From Anaerosalibacter massiliensis (GTDB lineage Bacteria; Bacillota; Clostridia; Tissierellales; Sporanaerobacteraceae): 64,000 nt of DNA. Below are positions 16,634-24,129 of this stretch, in pieces (position 1 is the first letter of the stretch; every line of letters starts with the position of its first letter). The notes under the pieces were generated by a model that saw only the letters and a list, made by a program, of their open reading frames with translations, ran no database searches and was not told where the DNA came from. The stretch spans positions 155,388 to 219,387 of the forward strand of contig CCEZ01000075.1 of the NCBI GenBank assembly GCA_000751555.1, read 5' to 3'. Position numbers and translations under genes: made by a program.

Positions 16634-17977
16634 ATGAAAACCATTAGAATAGGAACAGGAGCAGGTTATGCTGGTGATAGAATTGAACCAGCAATAGAAT
16701 TAATTGAAAAAGGTAACATAGACTATATAATTTTTGAATGTTTAGCAGAAAGAACTATTGCAATTGCCCAAGAACAGAAATTGAAAAATCCTAATAAAGG
16801 ATACAATGATTTATTAGAATATAGAATGGAAAAAATATTATCTTCGTGCCAAAAAAACAATGTTAAGATAATTACAAACATGGGTGCTGCGAACCCTATA
16901 GCTGCTGCAAAGATAACAAAAAAAATAGCAGAAGAAAAAGGTTTAAGAGATTTGAAAATTGCATCAGTGTTAGGTGATGATGTTTTAGAAAAAATAGATA
17001 AATATATGGGATATAAAGTACTAGAAACAGGGGAAGAACTTGAGAAACTAAAAGGTCAAATAGTATCAGCTAACGCATATTTAGGAATAGATGGTATATT
17101 AGAAGCTTTGGAAAATGGTGCAGATATTATAATAACAGGTCGTGTAGCAGACCCAGCTTTATTCTTAGCACCTTTAGTGTATGAATTTAACTGGGGTTTA
17201 GAAGATTATGAGATTATTGGAAAAGGTATAATAATAGGACATTTGTTAGAATGTGGAGGCCAAGTTACAGGCGGATATTATGCAGATCCAGACTATAAAG
17301 ATGTTGAAAGATTGTGGGAATTAGGTTTTCCAATTGCAGAAGTAAAAGATAATGGAGATGCTATTATTACAAAAGTGGAAGGTTCAGGTGGAAAAGTTTC
17401 TTTAGATACTTGTAAAGAACAGTTATTATATGAAATACATGATCCATCTCAATATTTGACACCAGATGGAATTGCAGATTTTACTAATCTTCATTTAAAA
17501 GAGGTAGAAAAAGATAAAGTATCTATAAAAGGAGGCAAGGGAGCTAAAAGACCTGATAAGTTGAAAGTAAGTATAGGATATAAAGATTGTTTTATAGGAG
17601 TTGGAGAAATAAGTTATGGAGGATCAGGAGCTGTTAAAAGAGCAAAATTGGCCGCTAAGATTGTCCAAGAAAGATTAGAAATGCAAGAAATCTCTGTAGA
17701 TGAAATTAGATACGATTTAATAGGAATAAATTCTCTCTATGGAAATGTTATAAATATTTATGATAAGGAACTAAATGAAGTAAGGCTCCGAATTAGTGCT
17801 AGAACCAATGATAAAGATATAGCAAATAAAGTTGTGAATGAAGTGGAAGCATTATATACAAATGGACCAGCAGGTGGTGGTGGTGCTGAAAAATCTATTA
17901 AGGAAATAGTGTCCGTAGCATCCATATTTATTCCTCGCAATGATGTAGATATAAAAGTAATGTATGAGGAGGTTTAA
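16634..17977 (+). CDS. AtuA-family protein (DUF1446, acyclic terpene utilisation type)
   Basis: A 447-residue cytoplasmic protein of the AtuA family, named after a Pseudomonas citronellol/geraniol gene of unclear biochemical role. Recognisable blocks are IGTGAGYAGDRIEPAIELIE at the N-terminus, DYIIFECLAERT, TNMGAANP, ADIIITGRVADPALF, LLECGGQVTGGYYADP and EISYGGSGAVKRAKLAA. The last residues include a Gly-rich stretch (GPAGGGGAEKS). ATG 16634 follows AAGGAGG. It sits between a CitMHS permease and a small AtuA-associated gene. The three probably handle one carboxylate, perhaps as an acyl or branched-chain acid. No enzyme activity can be assigned from sequence alone. Confidence 0.88.
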   Translation: MKTIRIGTGAGYAGDRIEPAIELIEKGNIDYIIFECLAERTIAIAQEQKLKNPNKGYNDLLEYRMEKILSSCQKNNVKIITNMGAANPIAAAKITKKIAEEKGLRDLKIASVLGDDVLEKIDKYMGYKVLETGEELEKLKGQIVSANAYLGIDGILEALENGADIIITGRVADPALFLAPLVYEFNWGLEDYEIIGKGIIIGHLLECGGQVTGGYYADPDYKDVERLWELGFPIAEVKDNGDAIITKVEGSGGKVSLDTCKEQLLYEIHDPSQYLTPDGIADFTNLHLKEVEKDKVSIKGGKGAKRPDKLKVSIGYKDCFIGVGEISYGGSGAVKRAKLAAKIVQERLEMQEISVDEIRYDLIGINSLYGNVINIYDKELNEVRLRISARTNDKDIANKVVNEVEALYTNGPAGGGGAEKSIKEIVSVASIFIPRNDVDIKVMYEEV

Positions 17978-17982
17978 TAAAA

Positions 17983-18294
17983 ATGAAAATTAAATTAAGA
18001 GAAATTGCACATTCAAGAACTGGAGATAAAGGAAACATATCTAATATCTCTTTGATAGTATATGATGAAAAAGATTATAAAAAGATAAAAGAAAATGTAA
18101 CTTCTGATAAAGTAAAAGAATGGTTTAAAGGTATTGTTAAAGGAGATGTTCAAAGGTATGAACTTCCTAATATAGGAGCATTGAATTTTGTTATGAAAGA
18201 TGCCTTAGGAGGAGGAGTTACAAGATCTCTAGCAATAGATAAACATGGTAAAAGTTTAAGCTCTGCATTATTAGAAATTGAAATAAATGTTTAA
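17983..18294 (+). CDS. Small AtuA-associated protein (AtuA C-terminal-like domain)
   Basis: A 103-residue cytoplasmic protein matching the small domain that is fused to AtuA in some species and separate in others. Signature stretches are AHSRTGDKGNISNISL, then LPNIGALNFVMKDALGGGVTRSLA. It begins 5 nt after the AtuA stop. ATG 17983 is preceded by GAGGAGG at the end of the AtuA gene. It is expected to form a complex with the 447-residue protein; this is inferred from the known fused arrangement. Confidence 0.85.
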   Translation: MKIKLREIAHSRTGDKGNISNISLIVYDEKDYKKIKENVTSDKVKEWFKGIVKGDVQRYELPNIGALNFVMKDALGGGVTRSLAIDKHGKSLSSALLEIEINV

Positions 18295-18330
18295 ATAAGG
18301 AAGTGCTCTAAGAGCACTTCCTTATTTTTT
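18294..18330 (+). terminator. Strong terminator of the CitMHS-AtuA operon
   Basis: AATAAGGAAGTGCT and AGCACTTCCTTATT pair around a CTAAG loop, followed by a T run to 18330. The hairpin starts at the last base of the stop codon. Confidence 0.93.
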
Positions 18331-18405
18331 CAAAAAAAGGTATAATATAAATCTAATATATTGTTTATAGTTATTATATATTTTCCCTTTAAAGGAGAGG
18401 ATATT

Positions 18406-19761
18406 ATGATATTGGATAGGTTGACTAAGACTATTTTAGATTCTCTACATGAAGGAATTCTAATAATAAATTCGGAAGGTATTGTAATATATGTGAATTC
18501 ATCTTATACAAAAATTACTGGAATAGACTATAATAAAATAGTTGGATATAAGCTAGATGAGGTTAGAACTGGAGCTATGTTACCTAATGTAGTTAAAACA
18601 GGGAAAAAGTTGTTAAGAGTTAAAAGAAAAACAGAGGATTTAGAATATATTGTAAATATGACACCTATAATATTGGAAGGACAAATAAGAGGTGCAATAT
18701 CTGTAGTTATGGAATTAACAGATGCATATAAACTTACAAAGGAATTAGAAAAATCTAATAAAATGATAAACACTCTAAAACATGAAATAAAGAATGTGCG
18801 TAAGGCTAAATATACTTTTGATGATATAGTAGCAGAAGATGAGAGGTCTTTAAAAACAATTGATTATGCTAAGAAAATTTCAAGAAGCAATTTACCTGTC
18901 CATATTTATGGTGAAAGTGGTACAGGAAAAGAGCTTTTTGCTCATGCCATACATAATGAAAGCGATAGAAGGGAAGAGCCATTTATAATAGTAAATTGTG
19001 CTAATTTAGATAAGCAATTATTAGAAAGTGAGTTATTTGGATATGAAGAAGGTTCTTTTACAGGATCATTAAAGGGCGGTAAAATGGGACTTTTTGAAGT
19101 GGCAAGCGGTGGAACTATATTTTTAGATGAAATTGCTGAAATAGACTATTTTTTACAGGCAAAATTGCTCAGAGTGTTACAGGAAAAGACTATAAGAAGA
19201 ATAGGCGGTATTGAAGAAATACCAGTTGATGTTAGAGTTATTTCAGCTACAAATAAATCATTAGAAAAAGAAATAGAAGAGAAAAGATTTAGACAGGATC
19301 TTTTTTATAGAATTAATGTATTTCCTTTATATGTTTTTCCTTTAAGAGATAGGAAGAATGATATCAAAGTATTAGTTAGAGTATTTATGGAAGAAATTCA
19401 AAGAGACTATAAAAGAAATGTAGGAATAACAGATAATGCAATGAAGCTACTTTATGAATACAATTGGCCGGGGAATATAAGAGAGTTAAAAAATACTATT
19501 GCTTTTGCAGCAAACATGACTGAAGATTTTAATATAGATATAGAACATTTTCCTAAACATATGCAAAAAAATGAAGATGAATTTTTTCTAAAAAGAAAGA
19601 AACTTGCTGATTATGTAGAAGAAACGGAAATTTATGCCATAAAAAAAGCTTTACAAAAATATGGATATACGGTTAATGGTAAGAAAAAATGTTCTGAAGT
19701 TTTAGGTATATCTTTAGCTACTTTATATAATAAAATAAGTAAGTATAACATAGAAGTTTGA
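18406..19761 (+). CDS. Sigma-54-dependent activator (PAS, AAA+, Fis HTH)
   Basis: A 451-residue enhancer-binding protein. Residues about 8-110 are a PAS sensor (GILIINSEGIVIYVNSSYTKITG). A short coiled segment links it to the AAA+ domain. Walker A is GESGTGKE at 169-176; Walker B (GGTIFLDEI) lies near 236-243. The sigma-54 contact loop, normally GAFTGA, reads GSFTGS at 216-221. Residues about 405-450 are a Fis-type helix-turn-helix (LGISLATLYNKISKY). ATG 18406 follows AAAGGAGAGG; an upstream in-frame TTG lacks such a site. It most likely activates the promoter at 15251-15267 through the TTCTAA-N4-TTAGAA sites. Its ligand, sensed by PAS, is unknown. Confidence 0.92.
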   Translation: MILDRLTKTILDSLHEGILIINSEGIVIYVNSSYTKITGIDYNKIVGYKLDEVRTGAMLPNVVKTGKKLLRVKRKTEDLEYIVNMTPIILEGQIRGAISVVMELTDAYKLTKELEKSNKMINTLKHEIKNVRKAKYTFDDIVAEDERSLKTIDYAKKISRSNLPVHIYGESGTGKELFAHAIHNESDRREEPFIIVNCANLDKQLLESELFGYEEGSFTGSLKGGKMGLFEVASGGTIFLDEIAEIDYFLQAKLLRVLQEKTIRRIGGIEEIPVDVRVISATNKSLEKEIEEKRFRQDLFYRINVFPLYVFPLRDRKNDIKVLVRVFMEEIQRDYKRNVGITDNAMKLLYEYNWPGNIRELKNTIAFAANMTEDFNIDIEHFPKHMQKNEDEFFLKRKKLADYVEETEIYAIKKALQKYGYTVNGKKKCSEVLGISLATLYNKISKYNIEV

Positions 19762-20023
19762 TGTAGCTACATAGGTTTTATTTTTCACAATACAGGAGTT
19801 TTTTACTTTATTTGGATTTAAGAAATATGTATTAGAGTTTCCTCAAAAATTAAAGACAAAATAACTGTTGTGATTCTTTCTTTTTTAATTTAGTTTTTAT
19901 AAGCTTTTAATATCAGTTTTTGTTTTTTTATAATATGGTATAAATGCTATTTGTTAGTATATAATAATTAAAATTTGGTATATCGTAGATTTTTTTAGAT
20001 ATATTTAAAATAAGCAGTACCAA

Positions 20024-20065
20024 AATGCTTTCTCTTTTCCTATGAGAAAGCATTAATTCTACACT
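20024..20065 (+). terminator. Hairpin downstream of the sigma-54 activator gene
   Basis: AATGCTTTCTC (20024-20034) and GAGAAAGCATT (20044-20054) make an 11-bp perfect stem; a T run follows about 13 nt later. The hairpin is about 260 bp past the activator stop. The stretch between them holds no recognisable gene. Confidence 0.5.
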
Positions 20066-20152
20066 TTTTTAAATATAAGATTATATTGGGGACTATAGCG
20101 CTAATTTAACACATTAGAATTTACCTATATTTATTAAGAAAAAGAGAATTAT

Positions 20153-20400
20153 ATGAAAAAATATTTACAATTCTGTTAATACTATTAGTGTCTATTGGTT
20201 TAGTTGGATGTAATAATATTGAAAGAAAGATGAAAAAGGCTAATAAGCTACTAAATAATGAGAAATACACTGAAACAGAAAAAGTATATAAGGATCAATT
20301 AAAATGGAATCTACTTATGATAAGGCTTATATAGGGCTTTTTAATGTATATAAAGGGTTCTACAGAACTTATAGAATAAGCTCCTAAAGAAGGTATGGAA
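20153..20400 (+). pseudogene. Decayed lipoprotein gene
   Basis: ATG at 20153 opens a run of six A. Adding one base there restores a lipoprotein signal peptide (KKIFTILLILLVSIGLVGC, with lipobox LVGC), then a charged helical region (NNIERKMKKANKLLNNEKYT). At least two more frame changes, near 20302 and 20350, are needed to continue through a TPR-like stretch (STYDKAYIGLFNVYKG). The gene would have encoded a small surface lipoprotein. Its lesions make it non-functional. Confidence 0.65.
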
Positions 20401-20616
20401 AAAGTAGAAAATAAAACTTTATTAAAATTATCCCTTATTTAGAACAAAAACGAGAATTGCTAGATTCTTTATTGTTACAATTTGGACATATAATCATAAA
20501 TTTTCCTCCTTTTATTATTTATCTAGGACATAAGTACTATTCGATATAGTACTATAAAAATCCTTTATTTTTGACAAGAAAGTTTGAATATAGGAAATAT
20601 CTGATCATCTTTATAA

Positions 20617-20706
20617 TTTGAGCATATTTTAGATGAGCAGCATAAAAAACTTTTATTAAATATAGATAATGAATTATCAGTATATTTGAAACAATTGGAA
20701 CTGTAG
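20617..20706 (+). pseudogene. Short unidentified C-terminal fragment
   Basis: 29 open codons flanked by in-frame stops read FEHILDEQHKKLLLN, then IDNELSVYLKQLEL. They have helical character but no start codon. The fragment joins directly onto the second copy of the MgtC-like 3' end. The family is unknown. Confidence 0.3.
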
Positions 20707-20873
20707 ATGGTGAAATTGAAGATAGAGAAGAACATGGGACTATAGAAATACATTTTATGGTGAAAGTACGAAAGAATTTTAATCCCAATAATTTCTTTCG
20801 TGAAATTTATAAAATAGAGGGAATATTTGAAGCCCTCTTCTATGGTAGAAAAATCCATGACAATAATTTTTAA
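20703..20873 (+). pseudogene. Second copy of the MgtC-like gene 3' end
   Basis: This matches 14180-14359 of the MgtC-like gene almost throughout. The frame remains open for 56 codons (VDGEIEDREEHGTIEIHFMV onward) to TAA at 20871. It ends two codons earlier than the intact gene. No start codon or membrane half is present. The high identity points to a recent duplication, or loss of a tandem or dispersed paralogue. Confidence 0.85.
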
Positions 20874-20997
20874 ATATAGCCATATATAACAATTCTTAGG
20901 GCTGGCTTTCTTTTCTGCAAAAAGTATAAAAAGTTTATTTTATACCTCTTAATATATCACGTAATAAGATATAGGAAATATTCCATTATTTGTTTTC

Positions 20998-21026
20998 TTG
21001 CATATATAGCTAATATAGTATAGATT
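20998..21026 (+). promoter_or_regulatory. Possible promoter of the LtaS-like gene
   Basis: TTGCAT (20998-21003), a 17-bp spacer and TAGATT (21021-21026). The boxes are weak but correctly placed before CGGAGG (21050-21055) and ATG 21064. Confidence 0.4.
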
Positions 21027-21063
21027 AAGTGTATATAATAATTTATTTTCGGAGGTTTTCAAA

Positions 21064-22935
21064 ATGCTCTTTACAATATTGTTATTAATAAAAATAGGAC
21101 TATTTATATACATTACTAGAATAGAATATAATCAAATCCTTGTATTTTCAGTAAGTACTCTAATAACATTATTTTTCTTTACATTAATATACTTTAGTAG
21201 AAATAAAAGAAAGCAAACTTTAGCTTTTTCTTTTTATAGTATAATGTCTGCAATTATATTTGTAGACTCTGTATACAACCATTATTTTAATAGCTTGCCA
21301 TCTATTTCTTTATTAAAACAAATGAGTCAAGTAACAGCAGTAGGGGATAGTGTTAAGGATCTTCTAAATCCCTTAAATATTTTTCTTATAGCTGATATTC
21401 CTTTTCTTTGCATATATTCTAGTAGAAAAAAGAGAAAGATTAAAAGTGAAGGAAAAATTTATACTAAAAAGTTTCGTCTAGGTATACCTTTTAGTATTGG
21501 AATTATTACAATGATTATATTTTTAACCACTTATTCTTTAGGTTATGGTACTGCATTAGAAAAACAAGAACTATACACCTATCATTTCAAAGATATTGTA
21601 AGCATATTTGGGTCAGATAAAGATATAATAGGAGAAGATGGAAATAATATTTCTCCAAAAGAAATATTAGATAATAATAAATTACCTTTAAGGGGAAAAG
21701 ATTCTAACAAAGAAAAGAAGCATCATGGTATAGGAAAAAACAAAAATTTAATAGTCATTCAAGTAGAAGCACTACAAAATTTTGTTGTAAATGAATATTA
21801 TGATGGTCAGGAAATAACACCAAATATAAATAAATTAATAAAAGATAAAAGCTCCATATATTTTGACAACTATTATCAATTAGTAGGTAGAGGAAATACA
21901 TCAGATGCAGAATTTGTATCTCAAAACTCTTTATATCCTAGTATGAAAGATGGAAGCTATGCTTTATATGAAAAGAATACTTTCTATGGACTACCTTGGA
22001 TTTTAAGAGATGAAGGGTATACATCTTGGGCTTTTCATGGTTATGAACCAGAGTTTTGGAATAGAGACAAAGCTTACCCTAATCAAGGATTTGAAAGATT
22101 TATAAGTAAAGAAGATTTTGATGTACAAAGGATTATAGGTTTTGGTATTATAGATGAAGATTTCTTTGAACAGTCCATACCATATATAAAAGAAATGGGA
22201 GAGCCATTTTATTCATTTATGATCACACTAACTAGCCATACTCCATTTAATATGCCAGAGCATTTGCATGTTTTAGATATTAGAAATGAACACAAAGACA
22301 CTATGTTTGCAAATTATCTTCAATCTATTCATTATGCAGACAAGGCTATAGGCAAATTCATAGATAGATTAAAAGAAGAAGGTATGTATGAAAATACAGT
22401 TATAGCATTATATGGAGATCATACTGCTCTCCATTGTACTAATAAAGAAAATAAAGAAACTATGACTAAATACTTAGGCCATGACTATGATTTTCAAGAT
22501 ATGATGAATATTCCATTTATCATACATGTTCCAGGAGAAGATATTCATGAAACCATATCTACAGTAGGTAGCCAGTTAGATTTTCTACCTACCATGCTAA
22601 ATATAATGGGACTTAAAAATGAAAAGGGAATTATGTTTGGAATAGATTTGATAAATTCAACAGACAGTTTAGTAGCACAACAACATTATGTACCTACAGG
22701 TTCTTATTTTGACAGTGAAAAACAATTTATTATGTCAGGAAATGGTATATTTAAAAATAGTAGATGCCATGACTTAAAAACTAGAAAACCTATAGATATA
22801 GGAGAGGCAAAAGAAAACTATGAAAAAGCTATAAAGGAAATAAATTTATCTAATTATATCCTTCAGAATAATTTAATAAAAAAACTAATCCATGGCTCTG
22901 GGAATATTGAAATTAAAGAAGATTTAGTACCTTAG
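21064..22935 (+). CDS. LtaS-type lipoteichoic acid synthase / phosphoglycerol transferase
   Basis: A 623-residue membrane enzyme. About five membrane segments (residues 1-170) precede an extracellular sulfatase-fold domain (about 225-560). The catalytic threonine is Thr279 in GRGNTSDAEF. Metal-binding blocks include NLIVIQVEALQNF and LYGDHTAL. In LtaS proteins this domain transfers glycerol phosphate from phosphatidylglycerol onto a glycolipid or a growing chain outside the cell. ATG 21064 follows CGGAGG. It is a single-gene unit ended by a terminator at 22951-22983. It could be a primase or a wall-polymer decorating enzyme rather than the main synthase. The family is certain, the exact acceptor not. 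Confidence 0.88.
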   Translation: MLFTILLLIKIGLFIYITRIEYNQILVFSVSTLITLFFFTLIYFSRNKRKQTLAFSFYSIMSAIIFVDSVYNHYFNSLPSISLLKQMSQVTAVGDSVKDLLNPLNIFLIADIPFLCIYSSRKKRKIKSEGKIYTKKFRLGIPFSIGIITMIIFLTTYSLGYGTALEKQELYTYHFKDIVSIFGSDKDIIGEDGNNISPKEILDNNKLPLRGKDSNKEKKHHGIGKNKNLIVIQVEALQNFVVNEYYDGQEITPNINKLIKDKSSIYFDNYYQLVGRGNTSDAEFVSQNSLYPSMKDGSYALYEKNTFYGLPWILRDEGYTSWAFHGYEPEFWNRDKAYPNQGFERFISKEDFDVQRIIGFGIIDEDFFEQSIPYIKEMGEPFYSFMITLTSHTPFNMPEHLHVLDIRNEHKDTMFANYLQSIHYADKAIGKFIDRLKEEGMYENTVIALYGDHTALHCTNKENKETMTKYLGHDYDFQDMMNIPFIIHVPGEDIHETISTVGSQLDFLPTMLNIMGLKNEKGIMFGIDLINSTDSLVAQQHYVPTGSYFDSEKQFIMSGNGIFKNSRCHDLKTRKPIDIGEAKENYEKAIKEINLSNYILQNNLIKKLIHGSGNIEIKEDLVP

Positions 22936-22950
22936 ATTATTATGTTCAAT

Positions 22951-22983
22951 AGAAAAAGCAGACTTAAAGTCTGCTTTTTTCTA
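22951..22983. terminator. Bidirectional terminator between LtaS-like and SleB-like genes
   Basis: AAAAAGCAGACT (22953-22964) and AGTCTGCTTTTT (22968-22979) pair around TAA. A-rich and T-rich flanks allow use on both strands. Its right end reaches the stop codon of the convergent minus-strand gene. Confidence 0.9.
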
Positions 22984-23667
22984 TTGATAGAATGCATGTC
23001 CACCAATTGTAGTTACATAACTTTTACTTTTTACAATCCAAGAACCTTTTGCTTTATTTGGATTAAAGAAATAAGTTGCATTGCCAACTGGCCTTACACC
23101 ATTTAAAGCATCTTTTGCAGCATTTACACTTTCTTGAGATGGGGTGTTGTAAATCGTACCATCTTGAACAGGACTGAATTGAGGAATATTTCCATAATAT
23201 TCGAAAATTACATTATATATTGTATTTGGGAATTCTTTAGAATTTACTCTATTTAAAATCACATTTCCAACGGCTACCTTGCCTTTATAAGGTTCTGATC
23301 CAGCTTCAGCTTCAATAATTCTAGATAACCAGTAGGTATCACCTGAAGTATGATTTTTTGAACTTGTCCCATCGCTTGAATTTCCATACAAGGTTCTTTG
23401 AGTTTCTGGTCCTGCAATACCATCAATTCTTATTTTATGGTCTATTTGAAACTTTATTACAGCTTGTTCTGTAATTTTTCCATATATACCATCTATATGA
23501 TAATTATAGTATCCTTTACTATTTAATGTCTTTTGAAGTTTTAAAACATCTTCTCCTTTATCTGTGAATTTTAATGTTCTAGTATTTTCACTAGCTAAAA
23601 CTTGTGTACTTAAAAGTGTCAATATAAGTATAACTAATAAAATAGATGCTATTTTTCTATGTTTCAT
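22981..23667 (-). CDS. sleB: SleB-like cell-wall hydrolase with peptidoglycan-binding domain
   Basis: A 228-residue exported protein. Residues 1-25 form a signal peptide ending VLAS. Residues about 30-95 are a PG_binding_1 domain (GEDVLKLQKTLNSKGYY; DGIYGKITEQAVIKFQ). Residues about 110-228 are a SleB/CwlJ-type hydrolase (RIIEAEAGSEPYKGKVAVG; NATYFFNP). Glu121 is the likely catalytic acid. ATG 23667 has AAAGGAGTGG upstream. SleB enzymes degrade spore cortex as lytic transglycosylases. The promoter seen here (23791-23819) is sigma-A-like, so a vegetative role is also possible. The structured leader in front of it hints at RNA-level control. Confidence 0.87.
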   Translation of the reverse strand: MKHRKIASILLVILILTLLSTQVLASENTRTLKFTDKGEDVLKLQKTLNSKGYYNYHIDGIYGKITEQAVIKFQIDHKIRIDGIAGPETQRTLYGNSSDGTSSKNHTSGDTYWLSRIIEAEAGSEPYKGKVAVGNVILNRVNSKEFPNTIYNVIFEYYGNIPQFSPVQDGTIYNTPSQESVNAAKDALNGVRPVGNATYFFNPNKAKGSWIVKSKSYVTTIGGHAFYQ

Positions 23668-23784
23668 TTGTATCCACTCCTTTCTAAAGCTTGCTTTAGA
23701 AACTAATTTTGGGCTAGAAACTAACCCCTTCAGATGATTTTCCTCAGTTAAAAATCGGATTCAGTCATCAAATGATTTACAACA
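23668..23784 (-). ncRNA. Structured 5' leader, possibly a degenerate c-di-AMP (ydaO) riboswitch
   Basis: The leader between the predicted start (about 23784) and the SleB-like gene contains blocks in ydaO order on the minus strand: TGAATCCGA, then AACTGAGGAA, then GGGGTTAG. ydaO riboswitches commonly precede wall hydrolases. The expected 3' half (CCCGACAGCTAACTCC-type) is only weakly matched (CCCAAAATTAGTTTC). A 10-bp hairpin TTTCTAAAGC-AA-GCTTTAGAAA immediately precedes, and could mask, the ribosome-binding site. Structure is evident; the ligand is a guess. Confidence 0.4.
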
Positions 23785-23790
23785 AAGGCT

Positions 23791-23819
23791 ATTATACAGG
23801 AATGAATATTTTATGTAAA
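23791..23819 (-). promoter_or_regulatory. Promoter of the SleB-like gene
   Basis: On the minus strand, TTTACA (23819-23814), a 17-bp spacer and TATAAT (23796-23791). This is a good sigma-A promoter giving a leader of about 117 nt. It does not look like a forespore sigma-G promoter. Confidence 0.7.
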
Positions 23820-24129
23820 CAGTTTATAGTCAAATACCACAAATTGGCACAGATTATGGATATTATAGACAATATTTTTTAGGTTACGAAACCTATAGTT
23901 TCACAGATTTAAAGAGGGGTTCATGCCTGTCTTACCTTATCTATCGTGATTTATAATAGTTAGAGGCTGAAATTAATATTAGGACTTATGGTATAATATT
24001 GTGGTATAATAAATCTTGTGGTATTGAAAAGGAAGTACCCTTTTGCTATAATTCAGTTTAAATGAGACAGCATTAAAAAGACAATTTTTTTCTACTATTT
24101 GAGACATAGTTTTAATGGGAGGAAATAGA
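23820..24129. other. Intergenic region before murJ
   Basis: No gene is seen. It holds a short perfect hairpin (TAGGTT-ACGA-AACCTA, 23880-23895) and two plus-strand TATAAT hexamers (23992-23997 and 24005-24010) inside repeated TGGTATA motifs. Either hexamer could serve murJ, but no good -35 box is obvious. Confidence 0.4.

Noticed and set aside
20552..20858. Two overlapping minus-strand frames
   Set aside because: They are the antisense of the MgtC 3' copy; the same shadow appears opposite the intact MgtC gene.
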